Source of the DNA: Streptomyces sp. NBC_00271
Lineage (GTDB): Bacteria > Actinomycetota > Actinomycetes > Streptomycetales > Streptomycetaceae
DNA: 64,000 nucleotides
Assembly: GCF_036178845.1 (NCBI RefSeq)
Contig: NZ_CP108070.1
Coordinates: 4,154,001 to 4,218,000, forward strand
Direction: 5' to 3'
The number at the start of each line of letters is the position of its first letter. Positions within the stretch are counted from its first letter, which is position 1. Position numbers and translations under genes: made by a program. Shown piece after piece: positions 1-9,146 of this stretch. Below the pieces are notes generated by a model. That model saw only the letters and a program-made list of their open reading frames with translations. It made no database searches and had not been told where the DNA came from.

Positions 1-708
1 CTCGGTGACGTCGCCGAGCTCGGCCCCGGTGCCGTCGCCGGTCACAGCGTCGGTGAGATCACCGCCGCCGCGTTCGCGGGCGTGCTCGACGCCACGGCCG
101 CGCTGAAGCTCGTGCGCACCCGGGGTCTGGCGATGGCCGAGGCCGCCGCGATCACCGAGACCGGTATGTCGGCGCTGCTCGGCGGGGACCCCGAGACCAC
201 GGTCCCGCACCTGGAGAAGCTCGGCCTGACCCCGGCGAACGTGAACGGCGGGGGCCAGATCGTGGCCGCCGGCACGCTGGAGCAGCTGGCCGCCCTGGAG
301 GCGGACAAGCCCGAGGGCGTCCGCCGCGTGGTGGCCCTGAAGGTCGCCGGCGCGTTCCACACGCACCACATGGCACCCGCGGTCGAGACGCTGGCACGAG
401 CCGCCGAGGCCCTGAGCCCCGTGGACCCGAAGATCGCGTACGTCTCGAACAAGGACGGCAAGGCCGTCACGACCGGCGCCGAGGTCGTGCAGCGACTGGT
501 CGGCCAGGTCGCGAACCCGGTTCGCTGGGACCTGTGCATGGAGACCTTCCAGGAGCTCGGCGCGACCGCGCTGATCGAGGTCTGCCCGGGCGGCACCCTC
601 ACCGGACTCGCCAAGCGCGCGCTGCCGGGTGTGAAGACCCTGGCGCTGAAGACCCCCGACGACCTCGACGCGGCTCGCGAGCTCATCGCCGAGCACGCCT
701 CCGCCTAA
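1..708 (+). CDS. fabD: ACP S-malonyltransferase FabD (5' truncated)
   Basis: Transfers malonyl from malonyl-CoA to acyl carrier protein, supplying extender units to type II fatty acid synthase in the cytoplasm. Reading frame 1 is open from the first base of the window. The nucleophile elbow GHSVGE starts at base 43, so roughly the first 80-90 residues lie outside the window. The conserved AFHTHHM segment carries the active-site His (bases 352-372). The stop TAA at 706-708 runs into the AAGGAG ribosome site of fabH. First gene of a fabD-fabH-acpP-fabF operon, whose order identifies it more firmly than the partial sequence alone. Confidence 0.96.
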   Translation, partial: LGDVAELGPGAVAGHSVGEITAAAFAGVLDATAALKLVRTRGLAMAEAAAITETGMSALLGGDPETTVPHLEKLGLTPANVNGGGQIVAAGTLEQLAALEADKPEGVRRVVALKVAGAFHTHHMAPAVETLARAAEALSPVDPKIAYVSNKDGKAVTTGAEVVQRLVGQVANPVRWDLCMETFQELGATALIEVCPGGTLTGLAKRALPGVKTLALKTPDDLDAARELIAEHASA

Positions 709-722
709 GGAGCCGACAGAGC

Positions 723-1754
723 ATGTCGAAGATCAGGCCCAGCAAGGGCGCCCCGTACGCGCGGATCCTGGGTGTGGGCGGCTACCGTCCTGTCCGGGTC
801 GTGCCGAACGAGGTGATCCTCGAGACGATCGACTCCTCCGACGAGTGGATCCGCTCGCGCTCCGGCATCGAGACCCGGCACTGGGCCTCCGACGAGGAGA
901 CCGTCGCCGCGATGTCGATCGAGGCGTCCGGCAAGGCCATCGCCGATGCCGGGATCAACGCCGACCAGATCGGCGCCGTGGTCGTCTCGACCGTCTCGCA
1001 CTTCAGCCAGACTCCGGCCGTCGCGACGGAGATCGCCGACAAGCTCGGCACGCAGAAGGCCGCCGCCTTCGACATCTCGGCCGGCTGCGCGGGCTTCGGC
1101 TACGGCCTCACGCTCGCCAAGGGCATCATCGTCGAGGGTTCGGCGGAGTACGTCCTCGTCATCGGCGTGGAGCGGCTGTCCGACCTGACCGACCTGGAGG
1201 ACCGTGCGACGGCCTTCCTGTTCGGTGACGGCGCGGGCGCGGTCGTCGTGGGCCCCTCCGAGGAGCCGCACATCGGCCCGACCGTGTGGGGCAGCGAGGG
1301 CGACAAGGCCGGCACGATCAAGCAGACCGTGCCGTGGGACCGTTTCCGCATCGGCGACGTGTCGGAGCTTCCGCTCGACTCCAAGGGCGAGGTCAAGTTC
1401 CCTGCGATCACGCAGGAGGGCCAGGCGGTGTTCCGCTGGGCCGTGTTCGAGATGGCGAAGGTCGCCCAGCAGGCGCTGGACGCGGCCGGAATCACCGCGG
1501 ACGACCTGGACGTCTTCATTCCCCACCAGGCCAACGAGCGGATCATCGACTCGATGGTGAAGACGTTGAAACTGCCGCAGCACGTCACGGTCGCGCGTGA
1601 CGTACGCACCACCGGCAACACCTCGGCCGCCTCGATCCCGCTCGCGATGGAGCGGCTTCTGGCGACCGGCGAGGCGAAGAGCGGCGACACCGCGCTCGTC
1701 ATCGGCTTCGGGGCGGGTCTCGTGTACGCCGCGACGGTCGTTACCCTCCCCTAG
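723..1754 (+). CDS. fabH: 3-oxoacyl-ACP synthase III (KAS III)
   Basis: Condenses a short (often branched) acyl-CoA with malonyl-ACP to start fatty acid synthesis. The protein is 343 residues, normal for the family. The catalytic triad is visible: Cys122 in SAGCAGF, His in FIPHQANER and Asn in TTGNTSAAS. The start is the ATG at 723, preceded by AAGGAG overlapping the fabD stop; the frame is open further upstream but that part overlaps fabD. Translation is probably coupled to fabD. KAS III primer choice sets the iso/anteiso fatty acid pattern typical of streptomycetes (family knowledge). Confidence 0.97.
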   Translation: MSKIRPSKGAPYARILGVGGYRPVRVVPNEVILETIDSSDEWIRSRSGIETRHWASDEETVAAMSIEASGKAIADAGINADQIGAVVVSTVSHFSQTPAVATEIADKLGTQKAAAFDISAGCAGFGYGLTLAKGIIVEGSAEYVLVIGVERLSDLTDLEDRATAFLFGDGAGAVVVGPSEEPHIGPTVWGSEGDKAGTIKQTVPWDRFRIGDVSELPLDSKGEVKFPAITQEGQAVFRWAVFEMAKVAQQALDAAGITADDLDVFIPHQANERIIDSMVKTLKLPQHVTVARDVRTTGNTSAASIPLAMERLLATGEAKSGDTALVIGFGAGLVYAATVVTLP

Positions 1755-1831
1755 GCACTCCGTACCGGATCATCCGGTCCGTACGGACTACCGCCAACCC
1801 TCTCTGGATACACACCGAAGGAGCGCCTGAC

Positions 1832-2080
1832 ATGGCCGCCACTCAGGAAGAGATCGTCGAAGGTCTCGCCGAGATCGTGAACGAGATCGCCGGGATCCCC
1901 ACCGAGGACGTCCAGCTGGACAAGTCCTTCACCGACGACCTGGACGTCGACTCGCTGTCCATGGTCGAGGTCGTCGTCGCCGCCGAAGAGCGCTTCGACG
2001 TCAAGATCCCGGACGACGACGTCAAGAACCTCAAGACCGTCGGCGACGCGACCGACTACATCCTCAAGCACCAGGCCTGA
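1832..2080 (+). CDS. acpP: Acyl carrier protein
   Basis: Small acidic carrier of growing acyl chains, 82 residues. The phosphopantetheine attachment serine is Ser41 in the DVDSLSMVE motif. ATG start preceded by GAAGGAGCG. Placement between fabH and fabF marks it as the fatty acid synthesis ACP and not a polyketide ACP. Gaps of 77 and 106 bp separate it from fabH and fabF; no strong hairpin is seen in either, so cotranscription is likely. Confidence 0.97.
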   Translation: MAATQEEIVEGLAEIVNEIAGIPTEDVQLDKSFTDDLDVDSLSMVEVVVAAEERFDVKIPDDDVKNLKTVGDATDYILKHQA

Positions 2081-2186
2081 TCCAGCGATCGGGCCCGGTT
2101 CGCCCGGCCCGGTCCACCGATCAGTCCGTTGCCCCGCCACCCGGCGGTGGCGCCGCTGAATCCTCGTATTTGGAGAAAGAATTCCC

Positions 2187-3458
2187 GTGAGCTCGACCAA
2201 TCGCACCGTGGTCGTCACCGGTATCGGCGCAACCACACCGCTGGGTGGCGACGCAGCCTCTACCTGGGAGGGCCTGGTCGCCGGCAAGTCCGGTGTCCGC
2301 GCCCTGGAGCAGGACTGGGCCGCCGACCAGGCGGTCCGTATCGCGGCGCAGATCGCCGTGGAGCCGGGCGAGGTCATCCCCCGCCCGCAGGCCCGCCGTC
2401 TCGACCGCTCGGCGCAGTTCGCCCTGATCGCCGCCAAGGAAGCCTGGGCCGACGCCGGTTTCACCGACAAGGCCGGCGACGACACCTCCGTCGACCCGGA
2501 CCGGCTCGGCACCGTCATCGCCTCCGGCATCGGTGGCGTGACGACGCTGCTCGACCAGTACGACGTGCTGAAGGAGAAGGGCGTCCGCCGCGTCTCCCCG
2601 CACACCGTTCCCATGCTCATGCCGAACGGCCCGTCCGCCAACGTGGGCCTGCTCGTCGGCGCCCGCGCCGGCGTGCACACCCCCGTCTCCGCCTGCGCCT
2701 CGGGCGCCGAGGCCATCGGCTACGCCATCGAGATGATCCGCACCGGGCGCGCCGACGTCGTCGTCGCCGGTGGTACGGAGGCGGCGATCCACCCGCTGCC
2801 CATCGCCGCGTTCGGCAACATGATGGCGATGTCCAAGAACAACGACGACCCGCAGGGCGCCTCGCGCCCCTACGACGTCGCCCGTGACGGCTTCGTCCTC
2901 GGTGAGGGCGCCGGCGTCCTCGTCCTGGAGTCCGCCGAGCACGCCGCCAAGCGCGGAGCCCGGGTGTACGCGGAGGCGGTCGGCCAGGGCATCTCCGCCG
3001 ACGGCCACGACATCGTGCAGCCGGAGCCGGAGGGGCGTGGCATCTCCCACGCCCTGCAGAACCTGCTCGACAACACCGACCTGGACCCGGCCGAGATCGT
3101 GCACGTGAACGCGCACGCGACCTCGACGCCCGCCGGTGACGTGGCGGAACTGAAGGCGCTGCGCAAGGTCTTCGGCGACGACGCCGACCACATGGCGGTC
3201 TCCGCGACCAAGTCGATGACCGGTCATCTCCTCGGTGGCGCGGGGGGCGTGGAGTCGGTGGCGTCGGTGCTGGCGCTGTACAACCGGATCGCTCCGCCGA
3301 CCATCAACGTCGAGAACCTCGACCCCGAGGCCGAGGCGAACGCCGACATCGTGCGCGGAGAGGCTCGCAAGCTGCCTGTCGAGGGCCGCATCGCTGCCCT
3401 GAACGACTCGTTCGGGTTCGGTGGGCACAACGTGGTGCTGGCGTTCCGTACGATCTGA
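2187..3458 (+). CDS. fabF: 3-oxoacyl-ACP synthase II (KAS II)
   Basis: Elongating beta-ketoacyl-ACP synthase, 423 residues. Active-site Cys170 lies in VSACASGAE; the two catalytic histidines lie in VNAHATSTPAGD and SMTGHLLGGAGG. GTG start with GGAGAAAG about 10 bases upstream. It is the last gene of the fab operon and is followed 29 bp later by a strong hairpin terminator. Length and sequence are ordinary for the family. Confidence 0.97.
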   Translation: MSSTNRTVVVTGIGATTPLGGDAASTWEGLVAGKSGVRALEQDWAADQAVRIAAQIAVEPGEVIPRPQARRLDRSAQFALIAAKEAWADAGFTDKAGDDTSVDPDRLGTVIASGIGGVTTLLDQYDVLKEKGVRRVSPHTVPMLMPNGPSANVGLLVGARAGVHTPVSACASGAEAIGYAIEMIRTGRADVVVAGGTEAAIHPLPIAAFGNMMAMSKNNDDPQGASRPYDVARDGFVLGEGAGVLVLESAEHAAKRGARVYAEAVGQGISADGHDIVQPEPEGRGISHALQNLLDNTDLDPAEIVHVNAHATSTPAGDVAELKALRKVFGDDADHMAVSATKSMTGHLLGGAGGVESVASVLALYNRIAPPTINVENLDPEAEANADIVRGEARKLPVEGRIAALNDSFGFGGHNVVLAFRTI

Positions 3459-3487
3459 ATGCGGCCGTAGGTGTACTGAACCGGCGT

Positions 3488-3520
3488 GTGGCCCGGACTC
3501 CCTGTCGGAGTCCGGGCCAC
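3488..3520 (+). terminator. Hairpin terminator after fabF
   Basis: Perfect 14-bp stem (arms 3488-3501 and 3507-3520, first arm GTGGCCCGGACTCC) with a 5-base loop and then ATTTGCTTGT. It ends the fab operon and could also act on the convergent DUF3145 transcript. Confidence 0.85.
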
Positions 3521-3547
3521 ATTTGCTTGTTCGTCGGGTGCGGGGCG

Positions 3548-3599
3548 GTGGGGGCTGGTCGCGCAGTTCCCCGCGCCCCTAAAAACAGGGCGCTGCCCC
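3548..3599. repeat. Dispersed Streptomyces intergenic repeat, copy 1
   Basis: Contains GCGCAGTTCCCCGCGCCCCT followed by AAAA and a short AGGGC/GCCCT hairpin. The same core recurs near 14335, 14414, 20466 (inverted pair), 32420 and 50410. It sits between convergent fabF and DUF3145. Confidence 0.8.
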
Positions 3600-3615
3600 T
3601 GAAGGCGACTAAGAG

Positions 3616-4110
3616 TCAGACCACCTGGTGGAGCCAGCGGACCGGGGCGCCCTCTCCCGCGTAGCGGAAGGGTTCCAGTTCGTCGTCCCAGGGCTTGCCC
3701 AGGAGTTTGGCGAGGTCGGACTCCAGGTCGCTCTCGCCGCGCTGGGAGCGCAGGAGGGCGGCGCGCAGGCGGTCCTCGGGGATCAGGATGTCGCCGTGGA
3801 TTCCGGTGACGGCGTGGAAGATGCCCAGTTCGGGGGTGCAGCTGTAGCGCTCGCCCTCGGCCGTGGGGCAGGGCTCGGCGGTGACCTCGAAGCGCAGCAT
3901 CTGCCAGCCGCGCAGCGCGGAGGCCAGCTTGGAGGCGGTGCCCACCTCGCCCTTCCAGGAGAACTCGGATCTCCAGGTGCCCGGCGCGGCGGGCTGCCGG
4001 ATCCAGTCGAGGTTGACGCGGGTACCGAGCACGCCCGCGACCGCCCACTCGACGTGCGGGCACAGCGCGCGGGGCGCGGAGTGCACGTAGAGAACTCCAC
4101 GTGTCGTCAC
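3616..4110 (-). CDS. DUF3145 family protein
   Basis: Conserved actinobacterial protein of unknown function, 164 residues, recognised from the N-terminal TTRGVLYVHSAPRALCPHVE and the invariant-looking WKGEVGTASKLASALRGW stretch. It has no signal peptide or membrane segment, so it is probably cytoplasmic. It faces the fab operon tail to tail, as in other Streptomyces genomes. No catalytic motif can be assigned. Confidence 0.9.
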   Translation of the reverse strand: MTTRGVLYVHSAPRALCPHVEWAVAGVLGTRVNLDWIRQPAAPGTWRSEFSWKGEVGTASKLASALRGWQMLRFEVTAEPCPTAEGERYSCTPELGIFHAVTGIHGDILIPEDRLRAALLRSQRGESDLESDLAKLLGKPWDDELEPFRYAGEGAPVRWLHQVV

Positions 4111-4313
4111 TGGGGCCTCCGGACAGAGCGAGACATCTTGTAACTTAGCGGAAAGGCAGTGGCAGGGCGGCCACGTGGCGAGGCTACCGTGCGGCGGCGC
4201 AAGGAGTGTGACGTACCGTCGGTCCCAGCGCCCAGAAACATTGAGGTTTCACCCAAGGGGACGCGGTGCGACCGGTCGTGTACCGCGGGGTGTCGGCCAA
4301 CCGTGTCGCATGG

Positions 4314-4339
4314 GTGCTGAGCAATCGTGCTGAGCAATC
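4314..4339. repeat. 13-bp perfect tandem duplication
   Basis: GTGCTGAGCAATC occurs twice in direct succession, ending 26 bp before the lipoprotein start. The rest of the 4111-4365 gap shows no further gene. Confidence 0.75.
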
Positions 4340-4365
4340 GCGCTTGACGAACGAGGGGATCAGGG

Positions 4366-5268
4366 ATGCGTCACAGGAGTCACCGTTCTCGGGCCGCCCT
4401 CGCCATCGCGTCGGCGGCTCTCCTGGGCGTCGCCGTCGCCGGCTGCGACGCCGTCGGTGACAACTCCCCGGCGCCCCGGGGCACGACGGCCAAGGCGCTC
4501 CCGAAGCCGACCCCCACCTGGGACCGCAGCCCGACGTCGATGGCCGCCGTCGGGGACTCCATCACCCGTGGCTTCGACGCGTGCACCGTGCTGTCCGACT
4601 GTCCGGAGGTGTCCTGGGCGACCGGCAGCGACACGAAGGTCAAGAGCCTCGCCGTACGGCTGCTCGGGCAGGCCGGGGCCGCCGAGCGCAGCTGGAACTA
4701 CGCGGTGACCGGTGCCCGGATGGCGGATCTCCCCGACCAGATGGCACAGGCCGTCACGAACAAGCCGGAGCTGGTGACCGTGATGGCGGGTGCGAACGAC
4801 GCCTGCCGCTCGTCGGTGTCGGCGATGACCCCCGTCGCCCAGTTCCGCTCCGAGTTCGAGGACGCCATGGAGGCACTGCGCGACGCGCTGCCCAAGACCC
4901 AGGTGTACGTGTCGAGCGTGCCGGATCTGAAGCGGCTGTGGTCCGAGGGGCGAGGCAACCCGCTGGGCAAGCAGATCTGGAAGCTGGGTATCTGCCCCTC
5001 GATGCTGGGCGACGCGGACTCCCTGACCACGTCGGCGATGCGGCGGCGCACGACGGTGCAGGACCGGGTGGAGGCGTACAACCAGGTCCTGAAGGAGGTG
5101 TGCGCCAAGGACCAGCACTGCCGCTTCGACGGGGGCGCGGTCTTCGACTACCGCTTCGGCACGGACCAGCTGAGCCACTGGGACTGGTTCCACCCGAGCA
5201 GGGACGGGCAGGCGCGGCTCGCGGAGATGGCCTATCGGGTGGTGACGGCGACGAAGCCGGTGAGCTAG
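4366..5268 (+). CDS. SGNH/GDSL-hydrolase lipoprotein
   Basis: Predicted secreted lipase/esterase anchored as a lipoprotein, 300 residues. The signal peptide ends in lipobox VAGC with Cys27. Block I is AVGDSITRG (nucleophile Ser65), block III is MAGANDAC, and block V is DWFHPSRDG carrying the catalytic His. A Pro/Lys-rich linker (about 30-55) separates the anchor from the hydrolase fold. The substrate is unknown. The TAG stop at 5266-5268 is part of a CTAG that flanks an inverted-repeat element, so the 3' end of the gene abuts a probable insertion. Confidence 0.88.
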   Translation: MRHRSHRSRAALAIASAALLGVAVAGCDAVGDNSPAPRGTTAKALPKPTPTWDRSPTSMAAVGDSITRGFDACTVLSDCPEVSWATGSDTKVKSLAVRLLGQAGAAERSWNYAVTGARMADLPDQMAQAVTNKPELVTVMAGANDACRSSVSAMTPVAQFRSEFEDAMEALRDALPKTQVYVSSVPDLKRLWSEGRGNPLGKQIWKLGICPSMLGDADSLTTSAMRRRTTVQDRVEAYNQVLKEVCAKDQHCRFDGGAVFDYRFGTDQLSHWDWFHPSRDGQARLAEMAYRVVTATKPVS

Positions 5269-5372
5269 GGCCTGCCGTTCGGATCAGGCCTGGGCCGCGG
5301 GGTCTGGCACGCACTCCGGCGCTGATCAAGCGCCGTCTCCTGAAACGACCTGATCCGAACGGCAGGCCCTAG
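5265..5372. mobile_element. MITE-like 108-bp element with CTAG flanks
   Basis: Perfect 24-nt terminal inverted repeats (5265-5288 and 5349-5372; arm CTAGGGCCTGCCGTTCGGAT plus CAGG) enclose a GC-rich core with no ORF. Both ends carry CTAG, which could be a target duplication or part of the repeat. A further direct copy of CCTGCCGTTCGGATC lies at 5375-5389. It separates the lipase from the aldose epimerase. Whether it is transposable or a structural repeat is inference. Confidence 0.65.
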
Positions 5373-5409
5373 ACCCTGCCGTTCGGATCCTTGGCCTAGG
5401 CTTTCGATC

Positions 5410-6390
5410 ATGCACTGCGAATTCTTCGGCACTCTTCCCGACGGCACCCCGGTCCACCGCTGGACGCTGGAGCGCGCCGGAGTGCGGGTGCGGATCCTGA
5501 CGTACGGCGGGATCGTCCAGTCGGTCGAGGTCCCGGACCGGGACGGGGGGCGCGCGGACGTGGTGCTGGGGTTCTCCGAACTCGACGGCTATCTGACGCA
5601 CACGGGCCCGTACTTCGGGGCACTGGTCGGACGGTACGCGAACCGGATCGCCGGGGGCCGCTTCCTCCTCGACGGCCTCACCTGTCACCTGGCGCAGAAC
5701 AACCCGCCCAACTCGCTGCACGGCGGGGAGCGCGGCTTCGACAAGCGGGTGTGGGACGCGGAGCCGGTCGATCACGGGCTGCGCCTGACCCGGGTCTCCC
5801 CGCACGGCGAGGAGGGCTTCCCGGGCCGTCTGGAGGTCTCGGCGACGTACACGCTGGACGAGGCGGGCGCGCTGGGGATCGCCTACGAGGCGGTCACGGA
5901 CGCGCCGACCGTGGTGAACCTGACGAACCACACGTACTGGAACCTGGCCGGTACGGGCAACGCCGGCGGCCACGAACTCCGGCTGGACGCCTCGCGGTTG
6001 ACGCCGGTGGACGCCGATCTGATCCCCACCGGGGCGCTGGACGCGGTCGACGGGACGCGGTTCGACTTCCGTACGGCGCGGAAGGTCGGCGCCGGCTACG
6101 ACCACAACTTCGTGCTCGACAAGGGGCTCACGAAGACCGCCGTCGAGGTCGCCGAGCTGCACGACCCGTCCTCCGGGCGGACGCTGACGGTCGCGACCAC
6201 CGAGCCCGGGCTCCAGCTGTACACCGCGGAGCACCTGAGCGACCCCTTCGCCCCCGGGGACGGCGTCGCGCTGGAGACCCAGCACTTCCCCGACTCCCCC
6301 AACCGCCCCGAGTTCCCGAGCACGGAACTGCGGCCGGGCGGGGTGTACCGGTCGGAGACCGTGTACGGGTTCGGCGTCCGCGACCAGTAG
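5410..6390 (+). CDS. Aldose 1-epimerase (galactose mutarotase family)
   Basis: Interconverts alpha and beta anomers of aldoses such as galactose. The protein is 326 residues with no signal peptide, so it should be cytoplasmic. The family is recognised from the N-terminal ILTYGGIVQS, the catalytic His in NLTNHTYWNL and the catalytic Glu in ALETQHFPDSPN. A secreted paralogue lies at 29186-30334. It starts 38 bp after the MITE-like element and stands alone on this strand. Confidence 0.93.
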   Translation: MHCEFFGTLPDGTPVHRWTLERAGVRVRILTYGGIVQSVEVPDRDGGRADVVLGFSELDGYLTHTGPYFGALVGRYANRIAGGRFLLDGLTCHLAQNNPPNSLHGGERGFDKRVWDAEPVDHGLRLTRVSPHGEEGFPGRLEVSATYTLDEAGALGIAYEAVTDAPTVVNLTNHTYWNLAGTGNAGGHELRLDASRLTPVDADLIPTGALDAVDGTRFDFRTARKVGAGYDHNFVLDKGLTKTAVEVAELHDPSSGRTLTVATTEPGLQLYTAEHLSDPFAPGDGVALETQHFPDSPNRPEFPSTELRPGGVYRSETVYGFGVRDQ

Positions 6391-6523
6391 CCGACGACCG
6401 GTAGCCGGCGACCGGCCGCCAGACGCTCTCGCCGCGCATCGACGGTGGTGGCCGGGAACCGACGAGCCCCGATCCGGATGTCAGGTTCCGGACCGGGGCT
6501 GCTCGGGGTGGACTCGTCCCGCG

Positions 6524-9010
6524 TCAGACGTTAATCGTCGCCGCGACCCGACGGTCGACGATCGAGCGGCCCGCAGCAACCTCGTACGAACCCTTCACAA
6601 ACACCCAGGCTCCGGTGCTCTCGTCCCAGACCTCGAAGGCCCGGCGCGGGAGTACGAGGACGACGTCGACGCTCTCGCCGGGGCCCGCCTCGACGCCCGC
6701 GAACGCGGCGAGCCACCGGGCCGGACGCCCGGCGTCGGCCTCGACGGGCGCCAGATAGACCTGGACGACCTCGCGCCCGGCCCGCGCACCGGAGTTGCGG
6801 ACGCGGACCGTGACCGTCGTACCCGAACCCGAACCCGAACCGGCACCGGAACCGCCGTCGCCGCCGAGCTCGATCGACTCGTACGTCCAGTCGGTGTAGC
6901 CGAGACCGTGTCCGAAGGCGTACGAGGGGGTCCTGCCCTCCTTCTCCCAGGCGCGGTAGCCGATGAACACGCCCTCGGTGTACGGGAGTTCGCCGTCGGC
7001 CGGGACCACCTGGGTGACGGGGGCGGCCGTGCGGGAGCCCCAGGTGGTGGGCAGCCGGCCGCCGGGCTCGTGGGCGCCCGTGAGGACGTCGGCGAGGGCG
7101 GCGCCGCCCTCCTGGCCGGGGAACCAGCTGAGCAGTACGGCCGCGACCTCCTCGCGCCACGGCAGCTCGACCGGGGAGCCGGCGTTGACGACCACGACGG
7201 TGTTCGGGTTGGCGGCGGCGACGGCGTGCACCAACTCGTCCTGACGGCCGGGCAGCCGGAGGTCCTTGCGATCGAAGCCCTCGGACTCGACGCGGTCGGT
7301 GGTGGCGACCACGACGACGGCGGTGTCGGCGGCGCGGGCGGCTTCGACGGCCTCGGCGATGAGTTCGTCGGGGTCGCGGCGCGGGTCCTGGTGGGCGAGC
7401 GCGAAGCCGATCACCTTCAGCGGTGCGCCCTCGGGGACGACGATGACGTGCCGCAGCGCCACCTCGTACGTCTCACCGGCGACGAGGTCCACCTGGGCAC
7501 GCTCGACGGGGGCGCCGAAGAACGCCTCGAAGGGGTCGTCCTTGGTGCCGCGCTGGACGTCGTCGAAGTGGACGGTGCCGTCGACGGTGAGCGTGAACGC
7601 GCCGAGACCCTTGACGCCGAGGGTGTGGGTGCCGCTCTCGCGCGGGGTGAAGGTGCCGGTCAGTTCGACGCTGTGGAGGGTGGCGTGGGTGACGCCCTCG
7701 GGGAGGTCCTCGCCCATCCACTGGATCTGGCCGTTGGGTGCCGAGCCGGTGCCGATGACCGTGCCGGCCCGGTCGCGGCAGACGGCCCGCAGGGTGAACC
7801 CCCTGTCGGCGACGGCGAGTTCCTCGTTCGGGTCGGCGCCGACGGCGTATGCGAGGCTGCCCTCGGGGAGGGCGGCGGTGAGGCCGTCGAGGGGCGTGAC
7901 GACCCGGGAGGGGAAGACGGTGGCGGAGCCGCCGCCGAGGACGCGGGCGTCGCGGGCGGCGGCGCCGATCAGGGCGACCTTGCGCCCCTCGCCGCGCCCT
8001 TCCCCGAGCGGAAGAGCCCCTTGGTTGCGCACGAGGACGAAGGAGCGGCGGGCGATCTCGCGGGCCAGGGCCTCGCCGTCCACCGTCGCGGGCGGTTCGG
8101 TGACGACCGGCTCGGCGCCCTCCAGGATGCCGACGCGGGCGGCGAGCCGCAGGACGTTGCGGACGGCCTCGTCCACCTTGGCCTCCTCGACCTCGCCCGC
8201 GCGGACGGCGGCGGCGAGCGCCTCCCCGTACACGGTCCGGGGGCCGGGCATGGCGACGTCGAGACCGCCCTCGATGGCGCCGACCGTGGCGCGGGCGGCG
8301 GTCCAGTCGGAGACGTTGAAGCCGTCGAAGCCCCACTCGCCGCGCAGGATCTCGTTCACGAGGTGGTGGTGCTCGGTCATCGTGGTGCCGTTGACCGAGT
8401 TGTAGGCGGTCATGATGCCCCAGGGGTGGGCGTTGGCGACGATGGCCTCGAAGGGGGCCAGGTACAGCTCGCGCAGGGCACGTTCGGAGAGCAGGTTGTT
8501 CACCGTGAAGCGGTCGGTCTCGGCGTCGTTGGCGACGAAGTGCTTGACGGTGGTGCCGACGCCGCCCGACTGGACGCCCTGGACATAGCCGGAACCGATC
8601 TCGCCGGTCAGGTACGGGTCCTCGCTGTACGCCTCGAAGTGGCGGCCGCCGAGCGGGGAGCGGTGCAGGTTGACGGTGGGCGCGAGGAGGACGTGGACGT
8701 GCTTGCGGCGGGCCTCCTGGGCGAGCAGGGTGCCGGCCCGGCGGGCGAGGGCCGGGTCCCAGGTGGCGGCGAGCGCGGTCGGTGAGGGGAGCGCGATCGA
8801 CGGGTCGTCGGCGGTCCAGTGGACACCGCGTACGCCGATCGGGCCGTCGGACATGACGAGGGACTTGAGGCCGATCTCGGGCAGCGCGGGCAGCGACCAC
8901 ATGTCCTGCCCGGCGAGCAGCCTCGTCTTCGCGTCCGGGTCCAGCTTGCCGAGGGCCGCCTCGACGACCGCCTCGCGGGCCTCGTCGGCCGGTGTGCGCG
9001 TTCCCGCCAT
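6524..9010 (-). CDS. GH3 beta-glucosidase with PA14 insert
   Basis: Family 3 glycoside hydrolase, 828 residues, no signal peptide, probably acting on imported beta-glucosides. The N-terminal barrel has KHF (156-158) and the nucleophile Asp235 in FNVSDWTA. A PA14-like domain (about 400-550) interrupts the second GH3 domain, as in many family members. The C-terminal part (about 700-828) is fibronectin-III-like, preceded by a Gly/Ser repeat linker GAGSGSGSG. ATG start with GAGGAGG just upstream. It is divergent from a TetR gene across 136 bp, which suggests local repression. Confidence 0.94.
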   Translation of the reverse strand: MAGTRTPADEAREAVVEAALGKLDPDAKTRLLAGQDMWSLPALPEIGLKSLVMSDGPIGVRGVHWTADDPSIALPSPTALAATWDPALARRAGTLLAQEARRKHVHVLLAPTVNLHRSPLGGRHFEAYSEDPYLTGEIGSGYVQGVQSGGVGTTVKHFVANDAETDRFTVNNLLSERALRELYLAPFEAIVANAHPWGIMTAYNSVNGTTMTEHHHLVNEILRGEWGFDGFNVSDWTAARATVGAIEGGLDVAMPGPRTVYGEALAAAVRAGEVEEAKVDEAVRNVLRLAARVGILEGAEPVVTEPPATVDGEALAREIARRSFVLVRNQGALPLGEGRGEGRKVALIGAAARDARVLGGGSATVFPSRVVTPLDGLTAALPEGSLAYAVGADPNEELAVADRGFTLRAVCRDRAGTVIGTGSAPNGQIQWMGEDLPEGVTHATLHSVELTGTFTPRESGTHTLGVKGLGAFTLTVDGTVHFDDVQRGTKDDPFEAFFGAPVERAQVDLVAGETYEVALRHVIVVPEGAPLKVIGFALAHQDPRRDPDELIAEAVEAARAADTAVVVVATTDRVESEGFDRKDLRLPGRQDELVHAVAAANPNTVVVVNAGSPVELPWREEVAAVLLSWFPGQEGGAALADVLTGAHEPGGRLPTTWGSRTAAPVTQVVPADGELPYTEGVFIGYRAWEKEGRTPSYAFGHGLGYTDWTYESIELGGDGGSGAGSGSGSGTTVTVRVRNSGARAGREVVQVYLAPVEADAGRPARWLAAFAGVEAGPGESVDVVLVLPRRAFEVWDESTGAWVFVKGSYEVAAGRSIVDRRVAATINV

Positions 9011-9117
9011 CGCGGTGCCTCCTCATTGAGTCCGTGAATCTGTGAATCCGTTCTGCGCGTCCATCCTGCATCCGATACCTGTAGAGCAGTAGGTTTCGTT
9101 ATTTCTTCGTTACATTC

Positions 9118-9139
9118 CATGCGTACGCATGCCGTACGG
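9118..9139. promoter_or_regulatory. Paired palindromes in the GH3/TetR intergenic region
   Basis: A 14-bp perfect palindrome CATGCGTACGCATG (9118-9131) is followed directly by CCGTACGG (9132-9139), ending 7 bp before the TetR start. Position and symmetry suit a TetR operator controlling both genes. This is inference; no binding data are available. Confidence 0.55.
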
Positions 9140-9146
9140 TGACGCC

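Noticed and set aside
6908-8785. Long plus-strand open frame antisense to the GH3 gene
   Set aside because: Low-complexity Gly/Asp/Val composition typical of a GC-rich shadow frame; the GH3 frame has full domain support.
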